From an uncultured Eubacteriales bacterium (GTDB lineage Bacteria > Bacillota > Clostridia > Oscillospirales > Oscillospiraceae): a stretch of DNA of 64,000 nucleotides. The notes under the pieces are model-generated. The model did no database searches, had not been told where the DNA came from, and worked only from the letters and a program-made list of their open reading frames with translations. This document shows positions 1 through 8,427 of the stretch, piece after piece (positions within the stretch are counted from its first letter, which is position 1; the number at the start of each line of letters is the position of its first letter). The position numbers and the translations under genes were made by a program. The DNA lies in NCBI GenBank assembly GCA_900544765.1, contig UQWI01000005.1, forward strand, positions 1-64,000. The letters are read 5' to 3'.

Positions 1-141
1 TTTGCCAAATGGACAACAAAAAAAGCAGCAAATCTTTTTCAGACTTACTGCTTTCGCTGGCCGCCGGTGGCGGCTGGTATTCTGTTTTGAATATTTAGGG
101 CTGGCCGGTTTGATAATAATCCATTTAGTAAATACAAACTT

Positions 142-621
142 CTATCTCAAATCAAAAAGAACACTTTCGTAGTCCTTTACGAAATACTTTATGTTTGTAC
201 GGCCTTTCTGAATAATTGTGTGGCCTTCTGCTTCCAGCTTTTCCTTCTGTGCTTCTACACCACCGGGATATTTTGCGTTCAATTCCCCGTTTGCCTTTAA
301 GGTTCGCCAATACGGGGTTTTATCTTCGGAACGCTGATAACTCGCCCATGCTGCAATAGATACAAAAATTCCGGCTGTGATAGGCTCTGTGAAATCCGCC
401 CCATTCAGTTCAGCAAAATATTCACGGATTTTTCCGACAGTGATTACTTTGCCATAAGGAATTAGTTTCATCACTTTGTCATAGTCGATTGGCGGGGCAA
501 AGTACATTCTGCTTCCACCATATTTTTCAATGCTTTTCTGGTCGGTAATGGTCTGAAATTTAGGCATATCCTTGCTATCGTGTAGCATAGCATTAAAATC
601 CTTTTTATCTTCGTTCGCCAT
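142..621 (-). CDS. MGMT-family (alkyltransferase-like) DNA-binding protein
   Basis: The 159-residue protein has the helix-turn-helix region of O6-methylguanine-DNA methyltransferases: IPYGKVITVGKIREYF around residues 53-68, then YWRTLKANGEL and a P-G-G-V-EAQKEKLEAEG tail. I see no PCHR active-site cysteine motif, so a suicide methyl-transfer reaction is unlikely. Alkyltransferase-like proteins of this kind bind damaged DNA and hand it to repair, but that role is inference here. The ATG at 621 is preceded by a GGAGGTGTTG ribosome site. The gene lies in an AT-rich stretch beside mobile-element remnants, which suggests it was acquired. Confidence 0.75.
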   Translation of the reverse strand: MANEDKKDFNAMLHDSKDMPKFQTITDQKSIEKYGGSRMYFAPPIDYDKVMKLIPYGKVITVGKIREYFAELNGADFTEPITAGIFVSIAAWASYQRSEDKTPYWRTLKANGELNAKYPGGVEAQKEKLEAEGHTIIQKGRTNIKYFVKDYESVLFDLR

Positions 622-724
622 CTCTCAACACCTCCTGCCTTAATTATAGTGGAGCAAACCATTCCATGCAATGAGACGGTTTGAAAAGCAGCTTGAATTT
701 TTCTTGCTTGATATGGGATATAGC

Positions 725-919
725 TCAACGGTCGAAACGGAACTTGAACAGTGCGGCAATCAGCCGCTGCTTCACATAGTCCTCAACCTCGGCGTTGACT
801 TTCCCGTGTACTTTGCAACAGTAGCGGATATATCCGGCATAGTGGGAAAGAACAGTGTCGATTGCGTCCGGGTCGCCCTCATGGGCTTTAAGCAGCCCTA
901 TGAAACACGCTGCTATCAT
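725..919 (-). pseudogene. Remnant of conjugative-element helix-turn-helix protein
   Basis: The reading frame from the ATG at 919 encodes about 64 residues (GLLKAHEGDPDAIDTVLSHY, then a C-terminal KQRLIAALFKFRF). This resembles the small HTH-domain proteins that follow the sigma-like gene in Tn916-type elements. The tail is the family's usual end, but the N-terminus is abrupt and joins directly to the truncated sigma-like fragment upstream. I read it as debris of an integrative element rather than a working regulator. The assignment rests on the characteristic ALFKF.F tail and the context. Confidence 0.5.
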
Positions 920-1061
920 TAACACATTCCTCTGCATCTTCATCGATATGCAAATTATTTTTTGCAATCTTGTAGCAGTAACGGCCATACTTCTTTTCTG
1001 TTTCTGAAATAGCAATTTCACTCCGCTGCAAGTATAGATTTAGAATTTGTATGTCCTCCAT
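888..1061 (-). pseudogene. Truncated sigma-70-like factor, N-terminal piece
   Basis: Starting at the ATG at 1061 (GGGGTGAG upstream), the frame reads MEDIQILNLYLQRSEIAI, then EKKYGRYCYKIAKNNL and DEDAEECVND. This is the region-2 start of a small sigma-70-like factor common in clostridial genomes. After ECVND the similarity stops within a few codons, and the frame ends at 888, so only about 45 of an expected 150 or more residues remain. The 3' end abuts the HTH remnant in another frame, which points to a deletion joining two genes. Confidence 0.55.
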
Positions 1062-1224
1062 TCTCACCCCTCTTTCTGCGTTGATATTGAGGTCTCTATA
1101 CATAAAGACAATATTCTGAGACGAATATTCCTCTTAATTTCAAAAATAATTATAGCTGTTCGAGATATGATTTTCTACAACGAAAAAAGGAATAGTAGGC
1201 GGCTGTCTATCAAATTCTTGTGCG

Positions 1225-1389
1225 TTACTTTACGGCACATGAGCATTTGCGCCCGCGCAGGTAGGTTGCCAGATTGTAATCCGGTTCCATACATCCAAGC
1301 AGGAAAAACCCCGAGTGCCTGTGCAGCCCGGCATCCTTTTCCACGGACAGCAAATAGTGCCCAAGGGCAAGGTGAGTTTTGGTTTGCAT
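1225..1389 (-). pseudogene. Zinc-dependent phospholipase C-like protein, N-terminal fragment
   Basis: From the ATG at 1389 (GGAG upstream) the frame encodes MQTKTHLALGHYLL, then FFLLGCMEPDYNLATYLRG. This matches the start of bacterial zinc-dependent phospholipase C-family proteins, in which an early His and an Asp after LGC..PD bind metal. The similarity ends after about 45 residues and the frame stops at 1225, so most of the enzyme is missing. The flanking 1104-1224 is AT-rich and I see no gene in it. Confidence 0.5.
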
Positions 1390-1483
1390 TCGTTCTTGCT
1401 CCGTTTCGTGTATCTTTAAGGGTTTTAAGATGCAGCGGGACAATAAACCTCGAATAAATGAGATTTAAACTGCCGATAAAATT

Positions 1484-2719
1484 TCAGTCCGAAGCCAGGT
1501 AAAACGGGATAGCCGCGAGCTGGGCGGCTACGGATACGGTCACCATGGCCGGTATGCTTATGTCATAGAGCACACCCATAATCCAGCTGCCGAGGAACCA
1601 GAAGATGCCGAAGGAGCACTCAAAGATGCCGTACCCAGTAGCCCGGCAGTCTTTGGGTACCATGGAGGTGACTGCGGCCTTCAATATGGATTCCTGGGCG
1701 CCCATTCCTATCCCCCATAGGGCCACGCCGAACAGCAGAGCTAACGTGGAGTGGATGGAGAATATAAAGATAGAGAATGTGCTGGAGATAAGCGTCGAAA
1801 TTATCAGTGCCTTTACGCCTATCCTGTCGTAGAGCCGCCCGAACAAGAGGGCGGATATCGCGTCCACCAGCATCGCGCCGGCGTAGAGCAGCGGCAGGGT
1901 CCCCTCCGTCACCAGCGACGACGTCTCCGCCAGGCCGGCGGCGAGGCCTGTGTATACATTTGAAACGTGCATGATGATGAGTGAATAGTCTATAAACCCA
2001 AAGGCAAAGCAGCTTATCCCGGCGATATAGAGCACAAATCCCTTTCTCATACGGAAAGGGGCGTGCTCCTTCGGCTCAGGCTCAAACTGCTCGGGGTTGG
2101 GGAACTTGCGCCTGGTAAACAACAGCAGGATTATCGTAATGGCGCCGGGAACGGCGAGCACGGCAAAGCAGAAGGCGTAGATCTGAAAGACGTCCCCGTC
2201 CGTCCGGAAGAGCATCACCAAGTACAGCAGCACCGGCCCCAAAAACGCGCCAATCTGGTCGAGCAGCTCCTGTAAGCCGAAACTCTTCCCCACTCCCTCC
2301 TGGGACGCCGCGAAGGACATTATGGTGTCTTTCGCAGGTTTCTTGATGGCTTTGCCCATCCTCTGTACGACCAACAGCAGACACGCCCATATCCACCCGT
2401 CCTCGCCTACAAGGGCCAGAGCGGGCACCGCCATGACATCCAGCACATAGCCGATGATTGTTATGGGCCAATATTGCCGGGTTTTGTCCGTGAGTTTGCC
2501 GAACACATAGCGCATGGAGTATCCAATCAGCTCACCCAACCCGGAGAAAAACCCGATAGCTCCGGCGGAGGCGCCCATAATAGCCAAATAGGCCCCACGG
2601 ATGCTGGACGCTCCCTCGTGGGTCATGTCGGAAAACAGGCTGACAACTCCGAACAGGATTAGAAACACCATCGCCTGTGACATGCGTCCCTTCTTCCGGC
2701 CGCCGTCCATATCACTCAC
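1484..2719 (-). CDS. Major facilitator superfamily transporter
   Basis: The 411-residue protein has about 11-12 hydrophobic helices and the loop 2-3 motif of major facilitators (YVFGKLTDKTRQYWP, around residues 71-85). A second cytoplasmic loop, LFGRLYDRIGVKA, opens the C-terminal half. It should be a proton- or solute-coupled permease of the cytoplasmic membrane. The substrate cannot be read from sequence. Its start overlaps the end of the MarR-family gene by 8 bp, so the two are translationally coupled and the regulator probably controls the pump, a common arrangement for drug or organic-compound efflux. The efflux role is inference. Confidence 0.85.
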   Translation of the reverse strand: MSDMDGGRKKGRMSQAMVFLILFGVVSLFSDMTHEGASSIRGAYLAIMGASAGAIGFFSGLGELIGYSMRYVFGKLTDKTRQYWPITIIGYVLDVMAVPALALVGEDGWIWACLLLVVQRMGKAIKKPAKDTIMSFAASQEGVGKSFGLQELLDQIGAFLGPVLLYLVMLFRTDGDVFQIYAFCFAVLAVPGAITIILLLFTRRKFPNPEQFEPEPKEHAPFRMRKGFVLYIAGISCFAFGFIDYSLIIMHVSNVYTGLAAGLAETSSLVTEGTLPLLYAGAMLVDAISALLFGRLYDRIGVKALIISTLISSTFSIFIFSIHSTLALLFGVALWGIGMGAQESILKAAVTSMVPKDCRATGYGIFECSFGIFWFLGSWIMGVLYDISIPAMVTVSVAAQLAAIPFYLASD

Positions 2720-3176
2720 GCTCCTTTACTCGCGCCGTCACTTCAGGGAAGCCCGCCTTGCTCTCTTCCTTGCACCGGTGGTAGAGCACATCCAGCAGAC
2801 GGGCAAACTCCTCCCGCTCCTCTTCTGTCAGCGCCTCGGCCAACCACTCATAAAACAGTGTTTCAATGTGCGCCTTGGAGTTTTTGAGGCTCTGCGCCCG
2901 CTCCGTGGGATAGATAAGCTGGCTGCGCCCATCCGTCGGGTTGCTCTCCCTCCGGAGGTAGCCCTTTGCTTCCAAATTGGCGGTCTGCTTTGCCACAGCC
3001 CCCTTGTCTGCACCCAAGCTTTTGCATATCTCAGCCTGCGTGATGCCTGGGTTTTTCCGGACAACATGGATGAGGTCGAATTCCGCAGTTCCAACCCCCT
3101 CCGCCTTCATCGTCCGCGCGGTGAACTTCCCCACCTCACGGGCAATCTTTGTAATCTGACGCTGTGTTATGTCCAT
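2712..3176 (-). CDS. MarR-family transcriptional regulator
   Basis: The 154-residue protein has the MarR winged-helix layout. An N-terminal dimerisation helix is followed by a recognition region (NPGITQAEICKSLGADKGAV, about residues 52-71) and a wing (GYLRRESNPTDGRSQLIYPT). C-terminal helices contain EEREEFARLLDVLY. It is the first gene of a two-gene operon with the MFS transporter. The promoter and a palindrome overlapping its transcription start lie immediately upstream, which fits autoregulation. The ligand is unknown. Confidence 0.9.
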   Translation of the reverse strand: MDITQRQITKIAREVGKFTARTMKAEGVGTAEFDLIHVVRKNPGITQAEICKSLGADKGAVAKQTANLEAKGYLRRESNPTDGRSQLIYPTERAQSLKNSKAHIETLFYEWLAEALTEEEREEFARLLDVLYHRCKEESKAGFPEVTARVKERE

Positions 3177-3210
3177 GTCTCATACCCTCTTCGCAAAAAG
3201 ATGTACTGCC

Positions 3211-3249
3211 AACTAGTTAGATGATAGTACATCTATTTGCTGTTGTCAA
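3211..3249 (-). promoter_or_regulatory. marR-MFS promoter with overlapping palindrome
   Basis: On the minus strand TTGACA (3249-3244) and TATCAT (3226-3221) are separated by 17 bp, a near-consensus vegetative promoter. A palindrome, AACTAGTT (3211-3218), sits at the expected transcription start. An outer GATGTAC/GTACATC inverted repeat (3200-3206 and 3227-3233) brackets the -10. This is where MarR proteins usually bind. The rest of 3250-3442 holds no gene I can support. Confidence 0.7.
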
Positions 3250-3442
3250 GGCAATTTGTACCTGAGTATTTCCCGCTTTGCGGCCGTATACAGTCCTGCC
3301 CGATGTCGGCGGAAATGGCATTCGGCCGGCAGGTGTCCTGATTTTACCCGACGCGGCGGCACTTTCTGCTCCTTGCCAGGTAGGTACTATACGGCAAGGC
3401 CTCCCCACCCGCGTTTGCCCTGGCGGATGAGGAGGCGTGCTT

Positions 3443-4012
3443 TCATTCCGTCCCCCAGAGCGCCAGCTCGCAGGCGGCGGTGTTTATGTCGTCGGGCAGG
3501 GGCTGTGCGCCCGACGGCAGGCCGGGGTCCTTCACTATGCGCTCCAGGCTCAGCAGCTGCAGGGCGTAGCCCAGCTCCATAATCTCTATGGGGTTGCCCG
3601 CGCCCGAGGCCAGGTTCAGCGGGTTTGCGCTCTGCAGCAGGTAGATGCGCTTGCCGTCCACGATGTACCTGTCCACGCCGTCCTGCATGCGCTCGCAGCC
3701 ATCCGCGATTTCGCCCAGGTGCGCGGTGTCAATCTCCATGTTGTAGTGCCCGGCGTTGCAGAGAATCACACCGTCGCGCAGCCGCCTCAATTCGCCCTCG
3801 CCTATTACGCCGAAGCGGCCCGTGACCGTGCAGACCACGTCCGCCTGGGGCAGCAGCTCTTCGAGACGGCCGACGATGTGTCCCTCCAGCTTTATCCTCC
3901 CGGCCCCGGCTTTGGTAGACTCTCGCATGTCCTGATATAAAAAGAGAGGAAAAGCACATCGCTCTTCCTCTCCCAATTTTGTCAAGTTGCTCTGCCGAGC
4001 TGCAAAAGCCAC
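3443..4012 (-). pseudogene. Adenosylhomocysteinase, C-terminal fragment
   Basis: From about 3900 downward the frame encodes the second half of S-adenosylhomocysteine hydrolase. Visible pieces are ADVVCTVTGRFGVI, DGVILCNAGHYNMEID, a ...GNPIEIMELGYALQLLSLE segment and a final LPDDINTAACELAL. A complete enzyme has about 420 residues. Here only about 155 match, the GxGxxG NAD fingerprint and the substrate domain are absent, and the first 36 residues of the frame look unrelated. It is almost certainly non-functional. It lies directly downstream of the membrane hydrolase gene, so an insertion or deletion probably removed the front. Confidence 0.7.
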
Positions 4013-4015
4013 ATA

Positions 4016-5920
4016 TCAGACGTAGAAGGTCTCAAAGTGGAAGCGGCTGCCGCCGAAGAGCATGCACATCAGGCAGCAGACAGTTCCCATGAGGATGGCA
4101 GATAGCCAGGTGTTGCCTGTTTTCTTGTAAAGGAAGGTCGAACCGCCAATGCCGCAGGCCATGCCTAGAGGCATGCCCCAGATGCGCTGGGTGTCCAGAC
4201 CCATATTCCAGATGGCGCCGGTGTCGGCCGGGCTGCCCTCTGTCTGAAGTATCCACTTTACCGCCACAACCAAGGTGATAGTAAAGGTGACGATTAAGAT
4301 GTTGAAGATGATGGCCAGGACTAGATCCTTGGTCTCGCTGCCGGTGCTGGGCAGACGGCGTTCAACATTGATACCCAGGTTTGAGACTACGAAGCAGAGT
4401 ATCCAGATTATCAGGTAGTTCCAGTAGTAGGGGATCTTGACGATGGGGATCTCCTTGATGCCAAAGAACCAGGAGTAGAAGGAGGTGCCGAGCACCGTCT
4501 CCATGAACTGGATATATGCCCAGCCGATGCCGAGCACGATACAACTCAGCAGCAGCGTCTTAAGTATGTACACCGCCATTGACTTGCCCTTGGCGGCCGA
4601 GCCCTCGAAGCCCTCCGGGGTCAGGCCGGAGTCTGGGAGCTTGAAGTGCTGCTTGTGTGCCTCGGTGACGTAGTAGAGCACGAAGCCAAGCACGCCGAGG
4701 CTGGCGATGCCTACCATAGTGCCGAAGGCCATATTGGAATAGCCCATGTTGAAGCCCAGGCTCAGCAGATTGGCGTAGTGCGAGCCGCCGACTAAGCCGA
4801 AGGCGTCAGTCTTGAGGACTATGTACGGGAAGAGCAGGCCGAGCACTATACTTATGCCCATGCCGACACCGCGCAGACCGATGTTCCGCGCGAGGGGACG
4901 ACGGACTCCCGACAGTACGGGAACCTCTTCAATCAGCAGGAGCGCCAGGGCGCACAGCCATGCCACGAAGGCGATAGTGCCGAACATGCCCGCGAAATCC
5001 TTGTACATCCAGACCTGGTCATCAGAAGGGAGCGGATTAGGCACCGCGTCGCCGATAGCGAGCTGCGAGTACTCGATGAGGTGGCCTATGGCTACGCGGG
5101 TAACAAAGGCCGCCTCGTGGATTCGGTGCTCCACTATGTAAGCGTATGCGTTGCCGTCCTCAAAGGAGCCGAACAGCGTGTCGGCCTGCCACTCGGCATC
5201 AATACCGCGCTTGTCGAGCTCTAGCTGTCCGCCCTCGCCGGCGGTGGCGGTGGAGCCTTCAAACTCGCCGTTAGTTGCAATGTAGTTTCCAGTCCAGCTG
5301 TCCCATACGGCCTTGTACTCCTGGGCCATCTCGTCCATGGCGAGAATGACAGGGGAAGCGGCGAACACCAGCTTGGCGTTGTATTTCGCGCCGAGCATGG
5401 TGGAAGCGGTGTTGCCCATGGAATGTCCGGAGGAGACTATGTTGTCGCTGTCGACAATGGACATGTCGAGCATGTAACGGTAGAAAGTTTCGGCCTCCTG
5501 AAGCAGCGCCTCACCGCTCAGCGCGCCGGTCTCCGAGCCGTCGAAATAGCCTTGGGAGTCTCCCGCGCCGAACTGGTCGACGGCAAGTACGACGAAGCCG
5601 CGGCGGGACATCTCAACAGCCCAGGACTCGTGGTTGCGGGCGTTGCCGGCGTTGCCGTGGAACATCAGGATGCCGGGGGCGGGGTTTTCGTCGGTAGCCT
5701 CCTTGGGGGCATAGAGCAGGGCGCTGTACTCTGCGCCGTCAGCTCCGATAAGCTTGAGTCTGTCAATGCGCACGTTGCCCCAGCCGGTGACAACGCCCCA
5801 GTTTAGCAGGGATGCAAATATCAGGATGAGCAGGGTGATGCAAAAGCCCCTGCGGACGTTTTTCCTTCTCTTCGCCCTGGCGGCCGGGTCGTAGTACTGC
5901 TCGCGCAGCCGCTGATCCAT
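4016..5920 (-). CDS. Membrane-bound alpha/beta hydrolase with polytopic C-terminal half
   Basis: The 634-residue protein has one N-terminal membrane helix (about residues 26-48), then an alpha/beta-hydrolase domain. It contains PGILMFHGNAGNARNHE (oxyanion region) and the nucleophile elbow SSGHSMGNTA near residue 165. From about residue 310 to the end there are roughly eight to nine hydrophobic helices. The first half resembles serine aminopeptidase/esterase-type hydrolases; I do not recognise the second half. No good Shine-Dalgarno precedes the ATG at 5920. A strong GGAGG-ATG pair lies at 5958-5944 but reads in another frame, which hints at a frameshift near the start. Confidence 0.7.
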   Translation of the reverse strand: MDQRLREQYYDPAARAKRRKNVRRGFCITLLILIFASLLNWGVVTGWGNVRIDRLKLIGADGAEYSALLYAPKEATDENPAPGILMFHGNAGNARNHESWAVEMSRRGFVVLAVDQFGAGDSQGYFDGSETGALSGEALLQEAETFYRYMLDMSIVDSDNIVSSGHSMGNTASTMLGAKYNAKLVFAASPVILAMDEMAQEYKAVWDSWTGNYIATNGEFEGSTATAGEGGQLELDKRGIDAEWQADTLFGSFEDGNAYAYIVEHRIHEAAFVTRVAIGHLIEYSQLAIGDAVPNPLPSDDQVWMYKDFAGMFGTIAFVAWLCALALLLIEEVPVLSGVRRPLARNIGLRGVGMGISIVLGLLFPYIVLKTDAFGLVGGSHYANLLSLGFNMGYSNMAFGTMVGIASLGVLGFVLYYVTEAHKQHFKLPDSGLTPEGFEGSAAKGKSMAVYILKTLLLSCIVLGIGWAYIQFMETVLGTSFYSWFFGIKEIPIVKIPYYWNYLIIWILCFVVSNLGINVERRLPSTGSETKDLVLAIIFNILIVTFTITLVVAVKWILQTEGSPADTGAIWNMGLDTQRIWGMPLGMACGIGGSTFLYKKTGNTWLSAILMGTVCCLMCMLFGGSRFHFETFYV

Positions 5921-6043
5921 CTTTTGGTCTTTTCTCGCTGGGTCATGTTTTTTCCTCCATTTTCTCGTTTGATAATTGGCTAACCATTAGTTGAGCGAAG
6001 GTTACAATAAAGGAAAGAAAAAGTAAATATGCCGGGCACGAAC

Positions 6044-6058
6044 GGTGCGGATCGCACC
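6044..6058. repeat. Inverted repeat upstream of the LytTR regulator
   Basis: GGTGCG-N3-CGCACC forms a perfect 6-bp inverted repeat in the 257-bp gap between the hydrolase and the regulator gene. It could be a regulator site or a small hairpin. A weak promoter for the regulator has TATAAT at 6147-6152 with no clear -35. Nothing else in 5921-6177 is recognisable. Confidence 0.35.
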
Positions 6059-6177
6059 TCGAAAGGGCAGGAGGCCAGCCTGAATAGTCGATATTTCAGC
6101 GCGAATAGATTTGAGCGGACTTCCAAAAATGTCAAGACTGTGTTATTATAATATCAAAGAGGAAGGGTGGGGAAGCA

Positions 6178-6897
6178 ATGACTAGATCAATTGCAGTGTG
6201 CGACGACGAGAAGGCAATGCTCAGGCAGCTGTCGCTGTATCTCGAGCAAATAGGCCAGGAAACCGGAGAACAATTCGACACCTACTATTACTCCTCGGCG
6301 GAGGAACTGCTTGAGCACATGCCGAGGCAAGTGGAGGTGATACTGCTAGACATCTCAATGGGCCAGATTTCCGGCATGGACTGCGCCAGGCAGCTGCGCA
6401 GCGAGGGATGCGGCGCCGAAATATTCTTTGTCACCAGCATGACTGAGTACGCCCTGGGCGGATACCAAATACACGCCTTTGCATTTCTGGAAAAGCCTGT
6501 GACATATGATGAGCTCAAGTGCAACCTGCTCGACTGCTTTGAGCGGCAGGACAGCGGGAGACGCGCCGTGCTGCCTGTGGAGACGCAGGACGGGCTGGAG
6601 TTGCTGCCGGTGGAGCAGATAGTGTACGCCGAGGTGTTCCAGCATGAGACGTCATTCTTCATGCAAGACGGCAGAAGGCTCACCGGGGCGATGCAGCTGA
6701 CGGAGGCGGAAAAGCGGCTCGGCAGCCAGGGCTTTTTCCGCTGCCATCGCAGCTATCTGGTAAACCTGCAGGCCATCAGCCATATCGGCCAGACTGAGCT
6801 AACGGTGAACTGCGGGGCAAAGGTGCCCGTGAGCAAGTACCGCTATAAAGACCTGCTGACGGCATACGCCGTATACATGGGGGTGAAGCTGAGATGA
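6178..6897 (+). CDS. LytTR-family response regulator (AgrA-like)
   Basis: The 239-residue protein joins a receiver domain to a LytTR DNA-binding domain. The receiver has acidic CDDE at residues 8-11, phospho-acceptor Asp58 in LLDIS, and a K in FLEKPVT. The LytTR domain (about residues 130-235) includes ...IVYAEVFQHETSFF and FFRCHRSYLVNL. Such regulators bind direct repeats upstream of target genes when phosphorylated by GHKL-type kinases. GGAAGGGTGGGGAAGCA precedes the ATG. The gene overlaps the next, the sensor's membrane domain, by 4 bp. No agrB/agrD-like peptide genes are visible nearby, so the signal is unknown. Confidence 0.9.
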   Translation: MTRSIAVCDDEKAMLRQLSLYLEQIGQETGEQFDTYYYSSAEELLEHMPRQVEVILLDISMGQISGMDCARQLRSEGCGAEIFFVTSMTEYALGGYQIHAFAFLEKPVTYDELKCNLLDCFERQDSGRRAVLPVETQDGLELLPVEQIVYAEVFQHETSFFMQDGRRLTGAMQLTEAEKRLGSQGFFRCHRSYLVNLQAISHIGQTELTVNCGAKVPVSKYRYKDLLTAYAVYMGVKLR

Positions 6898-7553
6898 GCG
6901 TGGTCTGGCTCTTCAGCTTTCTTGCAGATTCCGCCTTCATGTTGCTGTACTTCAGACGAGCGACTTATAATGAGCGGCAGCAGCGCACGTGGCTGAAGCC
7001 GTTTTTTATTCTGGCGAGCCTTCCGTTATATCTGAACACAACGCTCTTGGCCATACCGTATGCAGCCGTGTGCATGGCATTCAGGGCAGTCTTGTACTTC
7101 CTCTGGTGCTTCATCTCTGATGGCATCCCCTGGAGGCCGTCAGCCTATGCGTCGTTGTTCTGGACGGCGGTTTATACGCTTTTCCAGAACCTATTTTTTG
7201 GGCCGATAATAGGCGCCTATTTCCTGGAGGACATCGTAATCTTTGAGTCTGATCTCTACAACCAGGCGGCGCTCTCCTCCCTATCCGTACTGCTCAGGCT
7301 GGTGTATTTCGGGGCGATTGCAAAGTTGCTGCCCCTGGAAGGTATGGGCGGCGTGGCACTCAGGGACGTTTTCCTGGCGGGCAGCATTTGCCTGCTGTCG
7401 GCGTATATTAAAAGCACGGCGGCACCGCTCTTGCCCGTATTTAACACATCCCCGACCCAGTTTTCGGTGTACTACATAATGCTGCACCTGGCCATGCAGC
7501 TGGTGTTGGTCGCCGTGGAGCTGGTCAGGAGGAAAACCGTGGAAGGGGCATAG
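6894..7553 (+). CDS. Membrane sensor domain of an AgrC-like kinase, ended by an amber codon
   Basis: The 219-residue product has about six hydrophobic helices and ends ELVRRKTVEGA followed by TAG at 7551-7553. It looks like the N-terminal sensor half of an AgrC-type histidine kinase (usually 420-450 residues). The same reading frame resumes immediately after the TAG and encodes the linker and GHKL kinase half. The ATG overlaps the response regulator stop. By itself this product cannot signal by phosphorylation. It is either half of a broken gene or an unusual split sensor. Confidence 0.75.
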   Translation: MSVVWLFSFLADSAFMLLYFRRATYNERQQRTWLKPFFILASLPLYLNTTLLAIPYAAVCMAFRAVLYFLWCFISDGIPWRPSAYASLFWTAVYTLFQNLFFGPIIGAYFLEDIVIFESDLYNQAALSSLSVLLRLVYFGAIAKLLPLEGMGGVALRDVFLAGSICLLSAYIKSTAAPLLPVFNTSPTQFSVYYIMLHLAMQLVLVAVELVRRKTVEGA

Positions 7554-8222
7554 CTGTCGATACAGAACACCGTGGCCTATTCGCTGCTGGAGAGTATCAA
7601 AGACCACCAGGCGAGCGAGGAGTCAATACGGACGCTCAGACACGATTTGAAGAACCATGTGATGGCGATAGAGCTCCTGCTTGATCAGGGCAGGACGCAG
7701 GAGCTCAAATCGTACCTGCAAACCATGCGCAGTTCGGCAGACTCGCCAAGTTCCAGCTTCCGCACTGGCAACGAATTGGTGGACGGCCTGCTGATGCGCA
7801 AGCTGGGTCCGGCCACCGGGGAGAACATTGCCGTCCGGGTAAGTCTGGACATGAGCTCGGCGGGATTCATCGCGCCGTTTGACATGTGCGTACTGATGGG
7901 CAACGTGGTTGACAACGCACTAGAGGCGTGCCAGAATGTTCCTGTTCAGGAGCAGCGCTTTATCAACCTTACTGGTGACAGGAGCGCCAATTGCCAGCTC
8001 ATCAGGCTCGAAAACAGCTATACGGGACACCGTACGACACCAGGTGAACTGCTGAAAACAACCAAGCAGAATAAAAGCCTGCACGGCTTTGGTCTGAGAA
8101 ATGTGAAGCGCGTATTGGACAAGTACGGCGGCACTATGGCAATAACTGCGGAGGGCGGAGTGTTCACGTTGAATATGCTGCTGCCGCTACCGGAAGGAAT
8201 TCCTGCCCAGCAGGACGAGTAG
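7554..8222 (+). pseudogene. GHKL histidine kinase half, in frame after the amber codon
   Basis: This frame is continuous with the membrane domain apart from TAG 7551-7553. It encodes the H-box TLRHDLKNH (His 24 counted from the GTG at 7572), the N-box NVVDNALEA and the G-box HGFGLRNVKR, so all catalytic motifs are intact. A GTG at 7572 could initiate a 216-residue soluble kinase. However, the sequence before it (tagctgtcgatacagaacacc) has no convincing Shine-Dalgarno. I call it a pseudogene half with moderate certainty; suppression, re-initiation or a sequencing error are alternatives. Confidence 0.6.
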
Positions 8223-8264
8223 AAGTGGCAACGCGAAAAAGTTAAAATAACCGAGAAACGCTCA

Positions 8265-8301
8265 AGCACCCCGGAGGTAACCCTCCGGGGTGCTATTGTT
8301 T
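8265..8301 (+). terminator. Terminator of the LytTR/sensor operon
   Basis: AGCACCCCGGAGG (8265-8277) pairs perfectly with CCTCCGGGGTGCT (8282-8294) across a 4-nt loop and is followed by ATTGTTT. It also lies downstream of the convergent DUF4173 gene. The 8302-8427 gap holds no gene I can see. Confidence 0.85.
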
Positions 8302-8427
8302 ATCCGCTGTTTATATTCTCTTTACCACGAGCCAGTCCGCATATACAGATTCCATAGAATTGGCGTGTTCTTTACTGTCTCAGATGCTCAAACATGAACG
8401 GCAACGCTCTGCTCAACCCGCGCCCGC

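Noticed and set aside
9..98. Short plus-strand frame of 29 codons starting MDNKKSSKSF
   Set aside because: There is no upstream sequence to judge a ribosome site and no recognisable family. It could be the tail of a gene outside the window, but this cannot be supported.
671..922. Plus-strand frame of 83 codons at the left edge
   Set aside because: It lies opposite the HTH and sigma-like remnants, which show real similarity on the minus strand. It has no family resemblance.
7551..7553. Pyrrolysine insertion at the in-frame TAG
   Set aside because: TAG serves as an ordinary stop (for example at the end of sigF), no pyl genes are in the window, and sensor kinases are not known pyrrolysine proteins.
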